A DNA stretch of 27,734 nt from Gaiellasilicea sp045403015 (GTDB taxonomy: Bacteria > Actinomycetota > Thermoleophilia > Gaiellales > Gaiellaceae), in contig JAXIPI010000124.1 of the NCBI GenBank assembly GCA_045403015.1, forward strand, positions 1 through 27,734. The letters are read 5' to 3'. Shown here piece after piece: positions 21,509-27,723 of this stretch (positions are counted from its first letter, which is position 1; every line of letters begins with the position of its first letter). The translations under genes were made by a program, and so were the position numbers. Below the pieces are notes generated by a model that saw nothing but the letters and a program-made list of their open reading frames with translations, was not told where the DNA came from and made no database searches.

Positions 21509-22990
21509 TCAGCCCCTGGCGGCGTAGATCGCCTGCCGCAGCTTCCCGTTCCGCGGCGGCGATGCGAGCGCGTAGACGACGAGCGGCCGGCCGCGTGACC
21601 ACGTGACGCCGATGTAGTCCGCGAGCATGCGGCCGAGCGTCGTGTCCGGCATCCAGGCGAGTGCCATCCGCCGCGGATTCAACCGCTGCGGCACGCTCCA
21701 GCTCGAGCCGTCCTGGGAGGTCACGAGCGCGGCGTCGATCCCGTCCGGCCGGATTGTGTAGTAGGCGATCGCAAGCCGGCCGGTGCCGGGCTCCACCCCG
21801 ATCGTCGGCATGACCGCGTTTCCGTCGCGGGTAGCACGGACGGGTTGCGACCACGTCGTCCCGTCCGCCGACCGGCTGTAGACGATGTTGTTCGCCTGGC
21901 AGTTCGCGCTAAACCGGCAGTCCTGCCAGACAGCCACCACGCGGCCGGCGCCGTCGACGTCAGCCGCCGGGACGGGCGGCGCGCGGAACGGGCTCGCGGG
22001 CTTGGACTGCATCCTCGCGATCGTCACCGGGCTGCCCAGGGTCACGCCGCCGTCTGTGGAGTGCACGGCGATCATGCTCGAAGCTCGTGGCGACCAGAAG
22101 ACGAGTGTGAGGGCGCCGTTCGGCTGGACGACCGGGATCACGCCGGTCACCGGGGCGTGCACGGTCGCTGCCGCGGACCAGGTGAGGCCGCCGTCGTTCG
22201 AATACTGCACCGCCAGGTCGTCATCGCCCTCTTGCTCGCCGACCAGCGTGTAGGCGAGGTAGCACCGCCCGCGGAAAGGGCTGGCCGCGCCGTTGTCGCA
22301 CGCCAGCCAGTTCTTGTCATAGGACATGTCGAACGCCGGTGCGCGGGCCGCGTCGATCGGTCCGGTCCACACGAGGGCGTCGCGGGAGCGGTGGATGGTG
22401 AGCCGCGTCGAGTCTGGCGCGATGGCGAGCGTGTTTGCGAGCCAGACGCCGTGCAAGCTGTCGTAGGCGAGGGTCGGATCGCTCGCTCTGGTGGCCGTTC
22501 CGGGTGGCACCGAGGTCGCTGTCAGTCCCGGAAGGATCCCCTCACGCCAGGTCTTCCCTCCATCCCTCGAGGTCGAGAAGGCGATGCTCGCGGCGCCGCC
22601 GGTGCGGTTGCGGCCGTTCTGGAAGAGGGCGACCGTCGTGCTGCCGACGGTGAGGGAGTCCGGCTCGACCTGCGTCTCGTGCTGGCTGTCGGCGTTCGTC
22701 TGCCGGTCGCGGTGGAGGCGCGTGCTCACGATCTCGCAGTCGCTGTCGACGCGGTCGCGGGCATCGGCGGCGACGATGTCGCGACCCGGCCCGCAGGAGA
22801 TCCGGTCGATCCCGCCGTCGTACTCGGCCGAGATGCGGTCGTCGCCGGCTCGAGCGACGATGCGGTCGGCGCCCTCCCTGCCCGCGAGGAAGTCGGCGCG
22901 AACCGTCCCGAGGATCGCCGGGCGCGCGGCTGCGAACGCTACGGTGGGCAGCACCGCGAGGAGAAGGACGATCGCCACGCGGATGCGCAC
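21509..22990 (-). CDS. Secreted BNR/sialidase-like repeat protein with RTX-like N-terminal segment
   Basis: This 493-residue exported protein has a Sec signal peptide at the start (MRIRVAIVLLLAVLPTVAFA). Residues about 28-85 hold a short, degenerate haemolysin-type calcium-binding region (GREGADRIVARAGDDRISA, GGIDRISCGPGRDIV). The remainder is a beta-propeller-like array with Asp-box/BNR motifs: STSRDGGKTW, YSNDGGLTW, HSTDGGVTL, RSADGTTW and SQDGSSW. The catalytic residues of true sialidases are not evident, so a binding or structural surface role is as likely as an enzyme. The start is GTG 22990, with a TACGGT box six bases before it. Its stop lies a few bases from that of the haemoglobin gene. 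Confidence 0.85.
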   Translation of the reverse strand: MRIRVAIVLLLAVLPTVAFAAARPAILGTVRADFLAGREGADRIVARAGDDRISAEYDGGIDRISCGPGRDIVAADARDRVDSDCEIVSTRLHRDRQTNADSQHETQVEPDSLTVGSTTVALFQNGRNRTGGAASIAFSTSRDGGKTWREGILPGLTATSVPPGTATRASDPTLAYDSLHGVWLANTLAIAPDSTRLTIHRSRDALVWTGPIDAARAPAFDMSYDKNWLACDNGAASPFRGRCYLAYTLVGEQEGDDDLAVQYSNDGGLTWSAAATVHAPVTGVIPVVQPNGALTLVFWSPRASSMIAVHSTDGGVTLGSPVTIARMQSKPASPFRAPPVPAADVDGAGRVVAVWQDCRFSANCQANNIVYSRSADGTTWSQPVRATRDGNAVMPTIGVEPGTGRLAIAYYTIRPDGIDAALVTSQDGSSWSVPQRLNPRRMALAWMPDTTLGRMLADYIGVTWSRGRPLVVYALASPPRNGKLRQAIYAARG

Positions 22991-22996
22991 CCCTAG

Positions 22997-23002
22997 ACCG
23001 TA
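22997..23002 (-). promoter_or_regulatory. Putative leaderless -10 box for the secreted repeat protein
   Basis: Read on the minus strand, TACGGT ends exactly six bases before GTG 22990. It is the weakest of the six boxes with this spacing, because GG replaces the usual middle bases. It lies in a 38-base divergent intergenic gap. Confidence 0.35.
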
Positions 23003-23013
23003 GCCACGATCGG

Positions 23014-23019
23014 TAATGT
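23014..23019 (+). promoter_or_regulatory. Candidate -10 box for the small TIM-barrel-like gene
   Basis: TAATGT lies nine bases before GTG 23029 in the same short divergent gap. No Shine-Dalgarno is visible, so a short or absent leader is likely. Confidence 0.3.
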
Positions 23020-23028
23020 TGCGGACGC

Positions 23029-23520
23029 GTGACCGGCCCTAGACGTCTGAGCCAAGCCATCTCCGAGGGTGACGGGATCTCGCTGATCGTGGCCGTGGCC
23101 GGTCCCGAGGAGGCGCGGCAGGCCGAGGCGCGCGGCGCGGAGGCGCTTCTTGCCGACGACCACGTCGATGCGATTCGCGCAGCGACCAGCTTGCCTATCC
23201 TGACTGCGGCCGGTTCGGCTGGTGACGCGCGCATCGTGCGTCCGGGCGACGAGGACCTCGAACTCCGCGACTCGGTCGAGCTCGTGGTGCAGGTAGGGCG
23301 GGAGGAAGAGCTCGAGGAGGCACTCGAGCGCTTCGATCCCGAGCTGTTCGTCCTCGCCGCCAGCGACGTCGACGATCCGCTGGAGTGCGTGCTCGACCTC
23401 CTCTCGGACCTGCCGGCGGGCAAGCTCGCCATCGCAGATGTCGGCGACGTCACCCAGGAGCAAATCGTTGAACTGGAGCGCGCCGGCGTCGACGCAGTCT
23501 TCGTGCGCGAGCTCCCCTAG
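23029..23520 (+). CDS. Small TIM-barrel-like protein resembling indole-3-glycerol phosphate synthase (TrpC)
   Basis: This 163-residue protein has alternating beta/alpha units. The opening RRLSQAISEGDGISLIVAVAGPEEARQAEARGAEALL and the closing pattern DVGDVTQEQIVELERAGVDAVFV recall the N-terminal and last two units of the TrpC barrel. True TrpC is about 260 residues with a catalytic Lys/Glu set that I cannot place here, and the protein is too short for a full eight-unit barrel. It is very acidic. The likely status is a degenerate or minimal barrel with unknown function. The GTG start at 23029 has no Shine-Dalgarno. It ends within a hairpin that covers the start of the next gene. Confidence 0.7.
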   Translation: MTGPRRLSQAISEGDGISLIVAVAGPEEARQAEARGAEALLADDHVDAIRAATSLPILTAAGSAGDARIVRPGDEDLELRDSVELVVQVGREEELEEALERFDPELFVLAASDVDDPLECVLDLLSDLPAGKLAIADVGDVTQEQIVELERAGVDAVFVRELP

Positions 23521-23576
23521 GAGGGTTTGGCGGAATGTCGCCCGGCGGCTCAGCCGATATTTCGCCAAACCCTCCT
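23519..23576 (+). promoter_or_regulatory. Long inverted repeat covering a Shine-Dalgarno and start codon
   Basis: The 18-base arms 23519-23536 and 23559-23576 are complementary apart from one position and enclose a 22-base loop. The left arm contains AGGAGG (23519-23524) and the first two bases of ATG 23535. In RNA it would pair AGGAGG with CCTCCT and hide the ribosome site. It also begins at the stop codon of the preceding gene, so it could act as a terminator or be a mobile palindromic repeat. Confidence 0.7.
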
Positions 23577-25202
23577 GTGAACCACGAGCGGCGCAGCTCG
23601 CTCGCGATCGGCGTCGCCGTGTTCATCGCCGGCGGCGTCCTGCTCGGCCTCGAGATCGCGTCGAGCCGCGTCCTCGCGCCGTTCTTCGGCAACTCGCTCT
23701 ACGTCTGGGGCTCGCTGATCGGGATCGTGCTCGCGGGGCTCTCGACCGGGTACTGGCTCGGCGGCATCGTGGCCGACCGCTATCCGACGCCACGCCTGCT
23801 CGTCGGCCTGCTCGGCACGGCCGCGTTGCTCGTGCTCGCGATCCCGTTCGTCGACGGCTGGGTGCTGGACCAGGTCGTCGCCTGGGACCCCGGCCCGCGG
23901 CTGAACCCCGTGATCGCAACCATCCTCCTCTTCGGCCTGCCGAGCCTCGTCCTCGGCAGCGTGTCCCCCGTCGCCGTACGCCTGAAAGCCCGCTCGATCG
24001 AGGAGCTCGGTCGCACGGCCGGGCGGCTCTTCGCCATCTCGACGGCGGGCTCGATCGCCGGCACGTTCCTGACCTCGTTCTGGCTGATCCCCGAGCTCGG
24101 CACCGACCAGGTGCTGGCGTCGGCCGCGATTGCCCTGGTCCTGGCCGCGGCTGCGGTGGCGCTCGTCGAGAGGCTCGTGCTTGCGTTCGCCCTCGCCCTG
24201 ACGCTCGCCGGCGTCAGCGTGGGGGCGGTCATCTCACTCGCGCCCGACAAGGGCGGAACGGTTGCCGCGTCGCAGCTTCGGAACTGGTCGCCGGTTTACC
24301 GGCAGCGGTCTCTCGAAGACCGCAGCGGCGGAATCGAGGAGTCGCAGAGCGGCTACAAGATCGTCGCCACCAAGGACTCGCAGTACCACCGCATCGCCGT
24401 CGTCGACGACGACACCAGTCGCTACCTCCGCTTTGACAGCTCCTTCCAAAGCGGGATGTACCTCGACGACCCGTACCGGACACGCTTCATCTACTCCGAC
24501 TATCTCCAGCTGCCCTTCGCCTACCGGGCGCAGACGCGCCGGATGCTCTACATCGGGCTCGGCGGCGGCTCGGCGCCCAAGCGGACCTGGCGCGATTTCC
24601 CCGGCGTTCGAATCGACGTCGTCGAGCTCGACCCGGAGGTCGTCGACATGGCGTACAAGTACTTCGAACTCCCCCGCGATCCGCGGCTGGCCGTCGAGGT
24701 CGAGGACGGCCGCCGCTACGTGTCCGGCCACGAAGGCCCCTGGGACGTGATCGTCATCGACGCCTTCTACTCCGACGCGATCCCGTTCCACCTCGCGACC
24801 CGGGAGTTCCTCGAGCTCGCCCGCTCGCGGCTCGCTCCCGGCGGGCTTGTCGTCACGAACATCATCGGCGCCGTCAGCGGTTCGGACTCACGTCTCTTCC
24901 GCTCCATGCTTCGCACCTATCGCACGGTCTTCCCCACCGTCGCGATTCATCCGGTGGTCGACACCGGCGGCAACGATCTCGGGTCGATCCGCAACATCAT
25001 CCTCGTGGCCGGTGAGGGAGCCGCGCCGTCGAAGCAGTTCCTGCTCGACCGCTGGCGCGAGGTACGCCGCCGCTCGCCGGGCGCGCCCGATCTCACGACG
25101 GCGATCAAGGGCCGCGTGGACATACCCGTCCCGACCCAGGACGTCCCGGTGCTGACGGACGACTACGCGCCAACCGACGCCCTGCTGCTTCTGTTCGACT
25201 AG
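23535..25202 (+). CDS. Membrane-anchored spermidine-synthase-like protein
   Basis: This 555-residue protein joins a hydrophobic N-terminal region (about 20-245, roughly six to seven membrane helices) to a cytosolic SAM-type Rossmann domain of the spermidine synthase family. Helix-rich stretches include LAIGVAVFIAGGVLLGLEI and GSLIGIVLAGLSTGYWLGG. The Rossmann part shows YIGLGGGSAPK, the acidic VVELDPEVVDMA, EDGRRYV and DVIVIDAFYSDAIPFHL. Such fusions are common in Actinobacteria; whether they make polyamines is uncertain. ATG 23535 has AGGAGG ten bases upstream, but both lie in a hairpin. GTG 23577, just after the hairpin, would give a 541-residue form without the first 14 residues and has no Shine-Dalgarno. 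Its stop faces the response regulator with a five-base gap. Confidence 0.85.
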   Translation: MSPGGSADISPNPPVNHERRSSLAIGVAVFIAGGVLLGLEIASSRVLAPFFGNSLYVWGSLIGIVLAGLSTGYWLGGIVADRYPTPRLLVGLLGTAALLVLAIPFVDGWVLDQVVAWDPGPRLNPVIATILLFGLPSLVLGSVSPVAVRLKARSIEELGRTAGRLFAISTAGSIAGTFLTSFWLIPELGTDQVLASAAIALVLAAAAVALVERLVLAFALALTLAGVSVGAVISLAPDKGGTVAASQLRNWSPVYRQRSLEDRSGGIEESQSGYKIVATKDSQYHRIAVVDDDTSRYLRFDSSFQSGMYLDDPYRTRFIYSDYLQLPFAYRAQTRRMLYIGLGGGSAPKRTWRDFPGVRIDVVELDPEVVDMAYKYFELPRDPRLAVEVEDGRRYVSGHEGPWDVIVIDAFYSDAIPFHLATREFLELARSRLAPGGLVVTNIIGAVSGSDSRLFRSMLRTYRTVFPTVAIHPVVDTGGNDLGSIRNIILVAGEGAAPSKQFLLDRWREVRRRSPGAPDLTTAIKGRVDIPVPTQDVPVLTDDYAPTDALLLLFD

Positions 25203-25207
25203 AGGTT

Positions 25208-25657
25208 CTAGCCGTCGACGGCCGAAAGTCTCGCCTGCGGGAGGAGGTGCGCCAGCATTCGCTCCACGATTTTGCTGAGCGCACCGGGGTCGTAGGGCTT
25301 CTCGATGAAGCCGTCCGCTCCGGTCTGGAAGGCCATCGCCTTGATGACCGGATCTGCCTCCGCGGTCACGAAAACAAGCGGGACGTCGCGCGTGCGCTCG
25401 TCGCTACGGAGCGCGGCTGCGAGGGCGAATCCGTCGAGCACGGGCATGCTGATGTCGAGCAGGACGAGGTCGAGCGGCTTGGCGCGGGCGAGCTCGAGGC
25501 CTTCCTGTCCGTCTGCGGCCTCGAACACGTGATAGCCGTCGCGGTGGAGGATCCTGGCGCAGAGACGGCGGAGCGCCGAATCGTCGTCGACCACCAGCAC
25601 GCGTGGCGGGCCGGGCCGGCGCGGCTTCCCGCCGGGGACTGGCTCGAGCTCCTCCAT
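25208..25657 (-). CDS. Single-domain response regulator (CheY-like receiver)
   Basis: This 149-residue protein is almost entirely a receiver domain after a Pro-rich start. The acidic pocket is in VLVVDDDSALRRL (Asp24-26), the phosphoacceptor Asp68 is in LVLLDISMP, Thr98 is in FVTAE, and Lys120 is in IEKPY. All key residues are present, so it should accept phosphate. There is no output domain, and no histidine kinase is seen nearby, so it must act through protein contacts or a distant kinase. A good GGAGG-type Shine-Dalgarno lies just before its ATG. It is divergent from the ANTAR regulator across a 246-base gap, which suggests a functional link. Confidence 0.93.
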   Translation of the reverse strand: MEELEPVPGGKPRRPGPPRVLVVDDDSALRRLCARILHRDGYHVFEAADGQEGLELARAKPLDLVLLDISMPVLDGFALAAALRSDERTRDVPLVFVTAEADPVIKAMAFQTGADGFIEKPYDPGALSKIVERMLAHLLPQARLSAVDG

Positions 25658-25775
25658 CGATCCTCCTCAGGCCAAACCTTCGGAGCCGGTCGCAGGTTGA
25701 CCGACGTCTTCAGCCCGGTTCTTGAGGGCGGATCAAAAAGCAGGGTCGGTCTCTGTGGCCCCGCGTGATGCCACT

Positions 25776-25796
25776 ACGACCAGTTGCTGTGGTCGT
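25776..25796. repeat. Operator-like palindrome in the divergent gap
   Basis: ACGACCA (25776-25782) and TGGTCGT (25790-25796) are perfect inverted copies with a seven-base spacer. It lies between the divergent response regulator and ANTAR genes, about 33 bases upstream of the -35 box of the latter. It could be a binding site for a dimeric regulator or a small hairpin. The rest of the 246-base gap holds no gene that I can support. Confidence 0.35.
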
Positions 25797-25828
25797 GACG
25801 CGTCTCAGCTTAGCGTCAAGCCATCCAA

Positions 25829-25857
25829 TTGTCAGGCCGGGCTCGGCGGCGTAAACT
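25829..25857 (+). promoter_or_regulatory. Sigma-70-type promoter for the ANTAR gene
   Basis: TTGTCA (25829-25834) and TAAACT (25852-25857) are separated by 17 bases, which is the ideal spacing. Transcription would start near 25864 and leave a leader of about 40 bases before ATG 25904. This is the best two-box promoter in the window. Confidence 0.6.
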
Positions 25858-25903
25858 GGGCATCGGCGCGCGATTCTCGCCGTCCCTCGAACCCCGTTCA
25901 GCG

Positions 25904-26491
25904 ATGACAGACCACCGCCTCCTACGCATTCTGATCGCGAACGAGCGCAAGGATCGGCTCGAACGAATCGCCGAGATTGTCACGGGGCTCGGCCACGAGG
26001 TGATCTCCCGCGAGCTCGAGGTCGCAGACGTGGCGGCGGCGACCGAGCGTGAGCAACCGGATCTGGCGTTCGTCGGGCTCGGCGTCAGCGGCGAGCATGC
26101 GCTCGACATGATCTCCGAGATCGTCCGCGAGGCGTCCTGCCCAGTGATCGCGCTGCTCGAGTCGGACGACCCAGTGTGGGTCAACGAGGCGGCGAAGCGC
26201 GGCATCTTTGCCTACATCGTCGACGGCAGGGCCGAAGAGATGCAGAGCACGATCGACATCACCCTCCGCCGCTATGCCGAGTACGCCAATCTCGAGGGGG
26301 CGTTCGCCCGGCGCGCGGTGATCGAGCGCGCGAAGGGGATCATGATGGCCAGGCAGTCGATCGACGAGAACAAGGCGTTCGAGCTGATGCGATCGCAGTC
26401 CCAGCGGACTGGTCAGAAGCTCTTCGACATCGCGAAGGCTGTCGTCGACAGCCACCTCCTGCTCGTCCCGCCCGAGCGCACCACGCCCTAG
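25904..26491 (+). CDS. ANTAR-domain regulator with a degenerate receiver
   Basis: This 195-residue protein has an N-terminal receiver-like fold (about 7-120) and a C-terminal ANTAR RNA-binding domain (about 130-185: RRAVIERAKGIMMARQSIDE, FELMRSQSQRTGQKLFDIAKAVV). ANTAR proteins bind paired hairpins in nascent RNA and prevent termination. The receiver lacks the phosphoacceptor: the strand PDLAFVGLGVSG has Gly58 where Asp is expected. The acidic pocket is reduced to Asn13-Glu14. Control by phosphorylation is therefore unlikely; another signal or partner would be needed. I choose ATG 25904 because a longer reading adds an Arg-rich, promoter-overlapping segment. Its stop shares the palindrome CTAG with the convergent pfk stop. 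Confidence 0.9.
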   Translation: MTDHRLLRILIANERKDRLERIAEIVTGLGHEVISRELEVADVAAATEREQPDLAFVGLGVSGEHALDMISEIVREASCPVIALLESDDPVWVNEAAKRGIFAYIVDGRAEEMQSTIDITLRRYAEYANLEGAFARRAVIERAKGIMMARQSIDENKAFELMRSQSQRTGQKLFDIAKAVVDSHLLLVPPERTTP

Positions 26492-27534
26492 CCGGCGAAG
26501 GCCTGGGCGACGTCCCACCACTCTCGCGGGACGGTCTTCAGCTCCTTCGTCGCTTCGACGAGCGAGACGTCGACGATCGAGTCGCCGTGGAGGGCGGCCA
26601 TGCGGCCGAAGGTGCCGGCGTGGACGAGGTCGGCGGCTTTGAGCCCGTACCGTGTCGCCAGGACGCGGTCGCGGGGGGTGGGTGTGCCACCTCGCTGGAC
26701 GTGGCCGAGCACGGTGACGCGCGTCTCGTAGCCGGTTCGGTCCTCGATCTCTCGGGCGAGCTCTCCGCCCACGCCGCCGAGAACGACATGGCCGTACTGG
26801 TCGGTGGGGCGCGCCTCGCCGGCGACGAGCGTCTTCTCGCCCGAGGCGTAGGTGAGCTCGTACCCCTCGCTCACGACCACGATCGAGAAGTCCTTGCCGG
26901 TCTTGTGGCGCTTCTCGAGCCGCGCGCAGGCATCCTCGACGGTCATCGGCTGCTCGGGGATCAGAATCACGTCCGCGCCGCCGGCGATCCCGGAGTGGAC
27001 GGCGATCCAGCCGGTGTGGCGGCCCATCACCTCGACGACCATCACACGGTTGTGCGACTCGGCCGTCGTGTGCAAGCGGTCGATCGCCTCGGTCGCGATC
27101 GTGACCGCGGTATCGAAGCCGAAGGTGTAGTCCGTCGCGTTGAGGTCGTTGTCGATGGTCTTCGGGACGCCGACGACGGGAAAGTCGTGCTCGGCGTGGA
27201 GCTTCGCGGCGACGCCGAGCGTGTCTTCGCCTCCGATGGCGACGAGCGCGTCGAGCCCCTCCCGCTTGAACGTGGCAAGCACCTTGTCGACACCGCCCTC
27301 GACGTTGTACGGGTTCGTCCGCGACGTGCCGAGGATCGTGCCGCCGCGCGGGAGGATCCCGGAGACCTCGCGCAGCCCGAGCGGCCCCACGATCCCGTCA
27401 ACCATCCCGCGCCATCCCTCCCGCACCGCCGCGACCTCCCAGCCGCGGTCGATGACACGTCGCGTGACCGCGCGGATGACGGCGTTCAGGCCTGGACAGT
27501 CGCCGCCACCGGTGAGGATGCCAACCCGAGCCAC
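26488..27534 (-). CDS. pfkA: 6-phosphofructokinase, probably PPi-dependent
   Basis: This 348-residue group A phosphofructokinase phosphorylates fructose-6-phosphate at the committed step of glycolysis. It opens with VGILTGGGDCPGLNAVIR. GGEDTLG lies at 101-107, PKTIDNDL at 124-131 with the catalytic Asp128, MGRHTGW follows, and LGHVQRGGTPTPRDR is near the C-terminus. Donor choice in this family tracks two positions. ATP enzymes have Gly at both, while PPi enzymes have Asp (GGxD) and Lys (PKTIDND). Here Asp104 and Lys125 are both present, the PPi pattern, as in actinobacterial PPi enzymes. A PPi enzyme would be reversible. The GTG start at 27534 has a TAGACT box six bases upstream. Confidence 0.94.
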   Translation of the reverse strand: MARVGILTGGGDCPGLNAVIRAVTRRVIDRGWEVAAVREGWRGMVDGIVGPLGLREVSGILPRGGTILGTSRTNPYNVEGGVDKVLATFKREGLDALVAIGGEDTLGVAAKLHAEHDFPVVGVPKTIDNDLNATDYTFGFDTAVTIATEAIDRLHTTAESHNRVMVVEVMGRHTGWIAVHSGIAGGADVILIPEQPMTVEDACARLEKRHKTGKDFSIVVVSEGYELTYASGEKTLVAGEARPTDQYGHVVLGGVGGELAREIEDRTGYETRVTVLGHVQRGGTPTPRDRVLATRYGLKAADLVHAGTFGRMAALHGDSIVDVSLVEATKELKTVPREWWDVAQAFAG

Positions 27535-27540
27535 GGCGCC

Positions 27541-27546
27541 AGTCTA
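27541..27546 (-). promoter_or_regulatory. Putative leaderless -10 box for pfkA
   Basis: Read on the minus strand, TAGACT ends six bases before the pfkA GTG start. Hexamer and spacing are identical to those before the tail-tube gene pair. No Shine-Dalgarno lies between box and start. Confidence 0.5.
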
Positions 27547-27592
27547 AGGAGCAGCCGGTGTTTGCCGAGGACCGAACCGGCAGGTGAGCGAT

Positions 27593-27611
27593 CGCGAGAC
27601 GTAAGCTCGCG
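27593..27611 (-). terminator. Small hairpin downstream of the partial tRNA-Leu
   Basis: CGCGAG (27593-27598) and CTCGCG (27606-27611) are perfect inverted copies around a seven-base loop. Read on the minus strand, it comes 18 bases after the tRNA 3' end, where a terminator would be expected. No T-run follows, so confidence is low. Confidence 0.3.
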
Positions 27612-27629
27612 TGTGCAGCCCAGCAGAAA

Positions 27630-27690
27630 TGCCGAAGGGGGGAATCGAACCCCCACTCCCCGAAGAGAACCGGATTTTGAGTCCGGCGCG
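27630..27690 (-). tRNA. Partial tRNA-Leu (anticodon CAA), 3' part only
   Basis: Read on the minus strand, the anticodon stem is CCGGA/TCCGG with loop CTCAAAA, giving anticodon CAA at 27679-27677. A long class II variable arm follows, then the T arm with a five-base stem and loop TTCGATT, and the acceptor 3' strand CTTCGGC with discriminator A at 27630. No CCA is encoded. The matching 5' acceptor strand (GCCGAAG) and a normal D arm are absent from 27691 to the window end. GC-rich palindromic sequence stands there instead. It may be a displaced attachment-site fragment, a broken tRNA gene, or the effect of an assembly error near the end. Confidence 0.7.
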
Positions 27691-27697
27691 CTTTAGC

Positions 27698-27723
27698 GTG
27701 GGGGAACCCCCAGGTTCCCCCAC
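27698..27723. repeat. Perfect GC-rich palindrome where the tRNA 5' half should be
   Basis: The 11-base arms 27698-27708 and 27713-27723 are perfectly complementary around a four-base loop. A nested TGGGGG-AA-CCCCCA palindrome shares its left arm. It occupies the place of the tRNA-Leu D arm and acceptor 5' strand. Such structures can stall sequencing or assembly, or can mark the end of a mobile element. Confidence 0.6.

Noticed and set aside
22800..22920. Full RTX toxin
   Set aside because: Only a short degenerate calcium-binding segment is present behind a Sec signal, with no type I secretion genes and no long nonapeptide array.
25829..25903. Longer N-terminus of the ANTAR protein from GTG 25829
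   Set aside because: The added Arg-rich stretch overlaps the -35 and -10 boxes and is unlike receiver domains, which normally begin close to ATG 25904.
25658..25903. Riboswitch or antiterminator double hairpin in the divergent gap
   Set aside because: I could place no known riboswitch core and no second hairpin of ANTAR-target type. Only one short palindrome and a promoter are supported.
26176..27696. A 506-codon plus-strand open frame ending in the tRNA-Leu region
   Set aside because: It is antisense to phosphofructokinase. Its last residues are the familiar translation of a tRNA-Leu sequence, not a protein.
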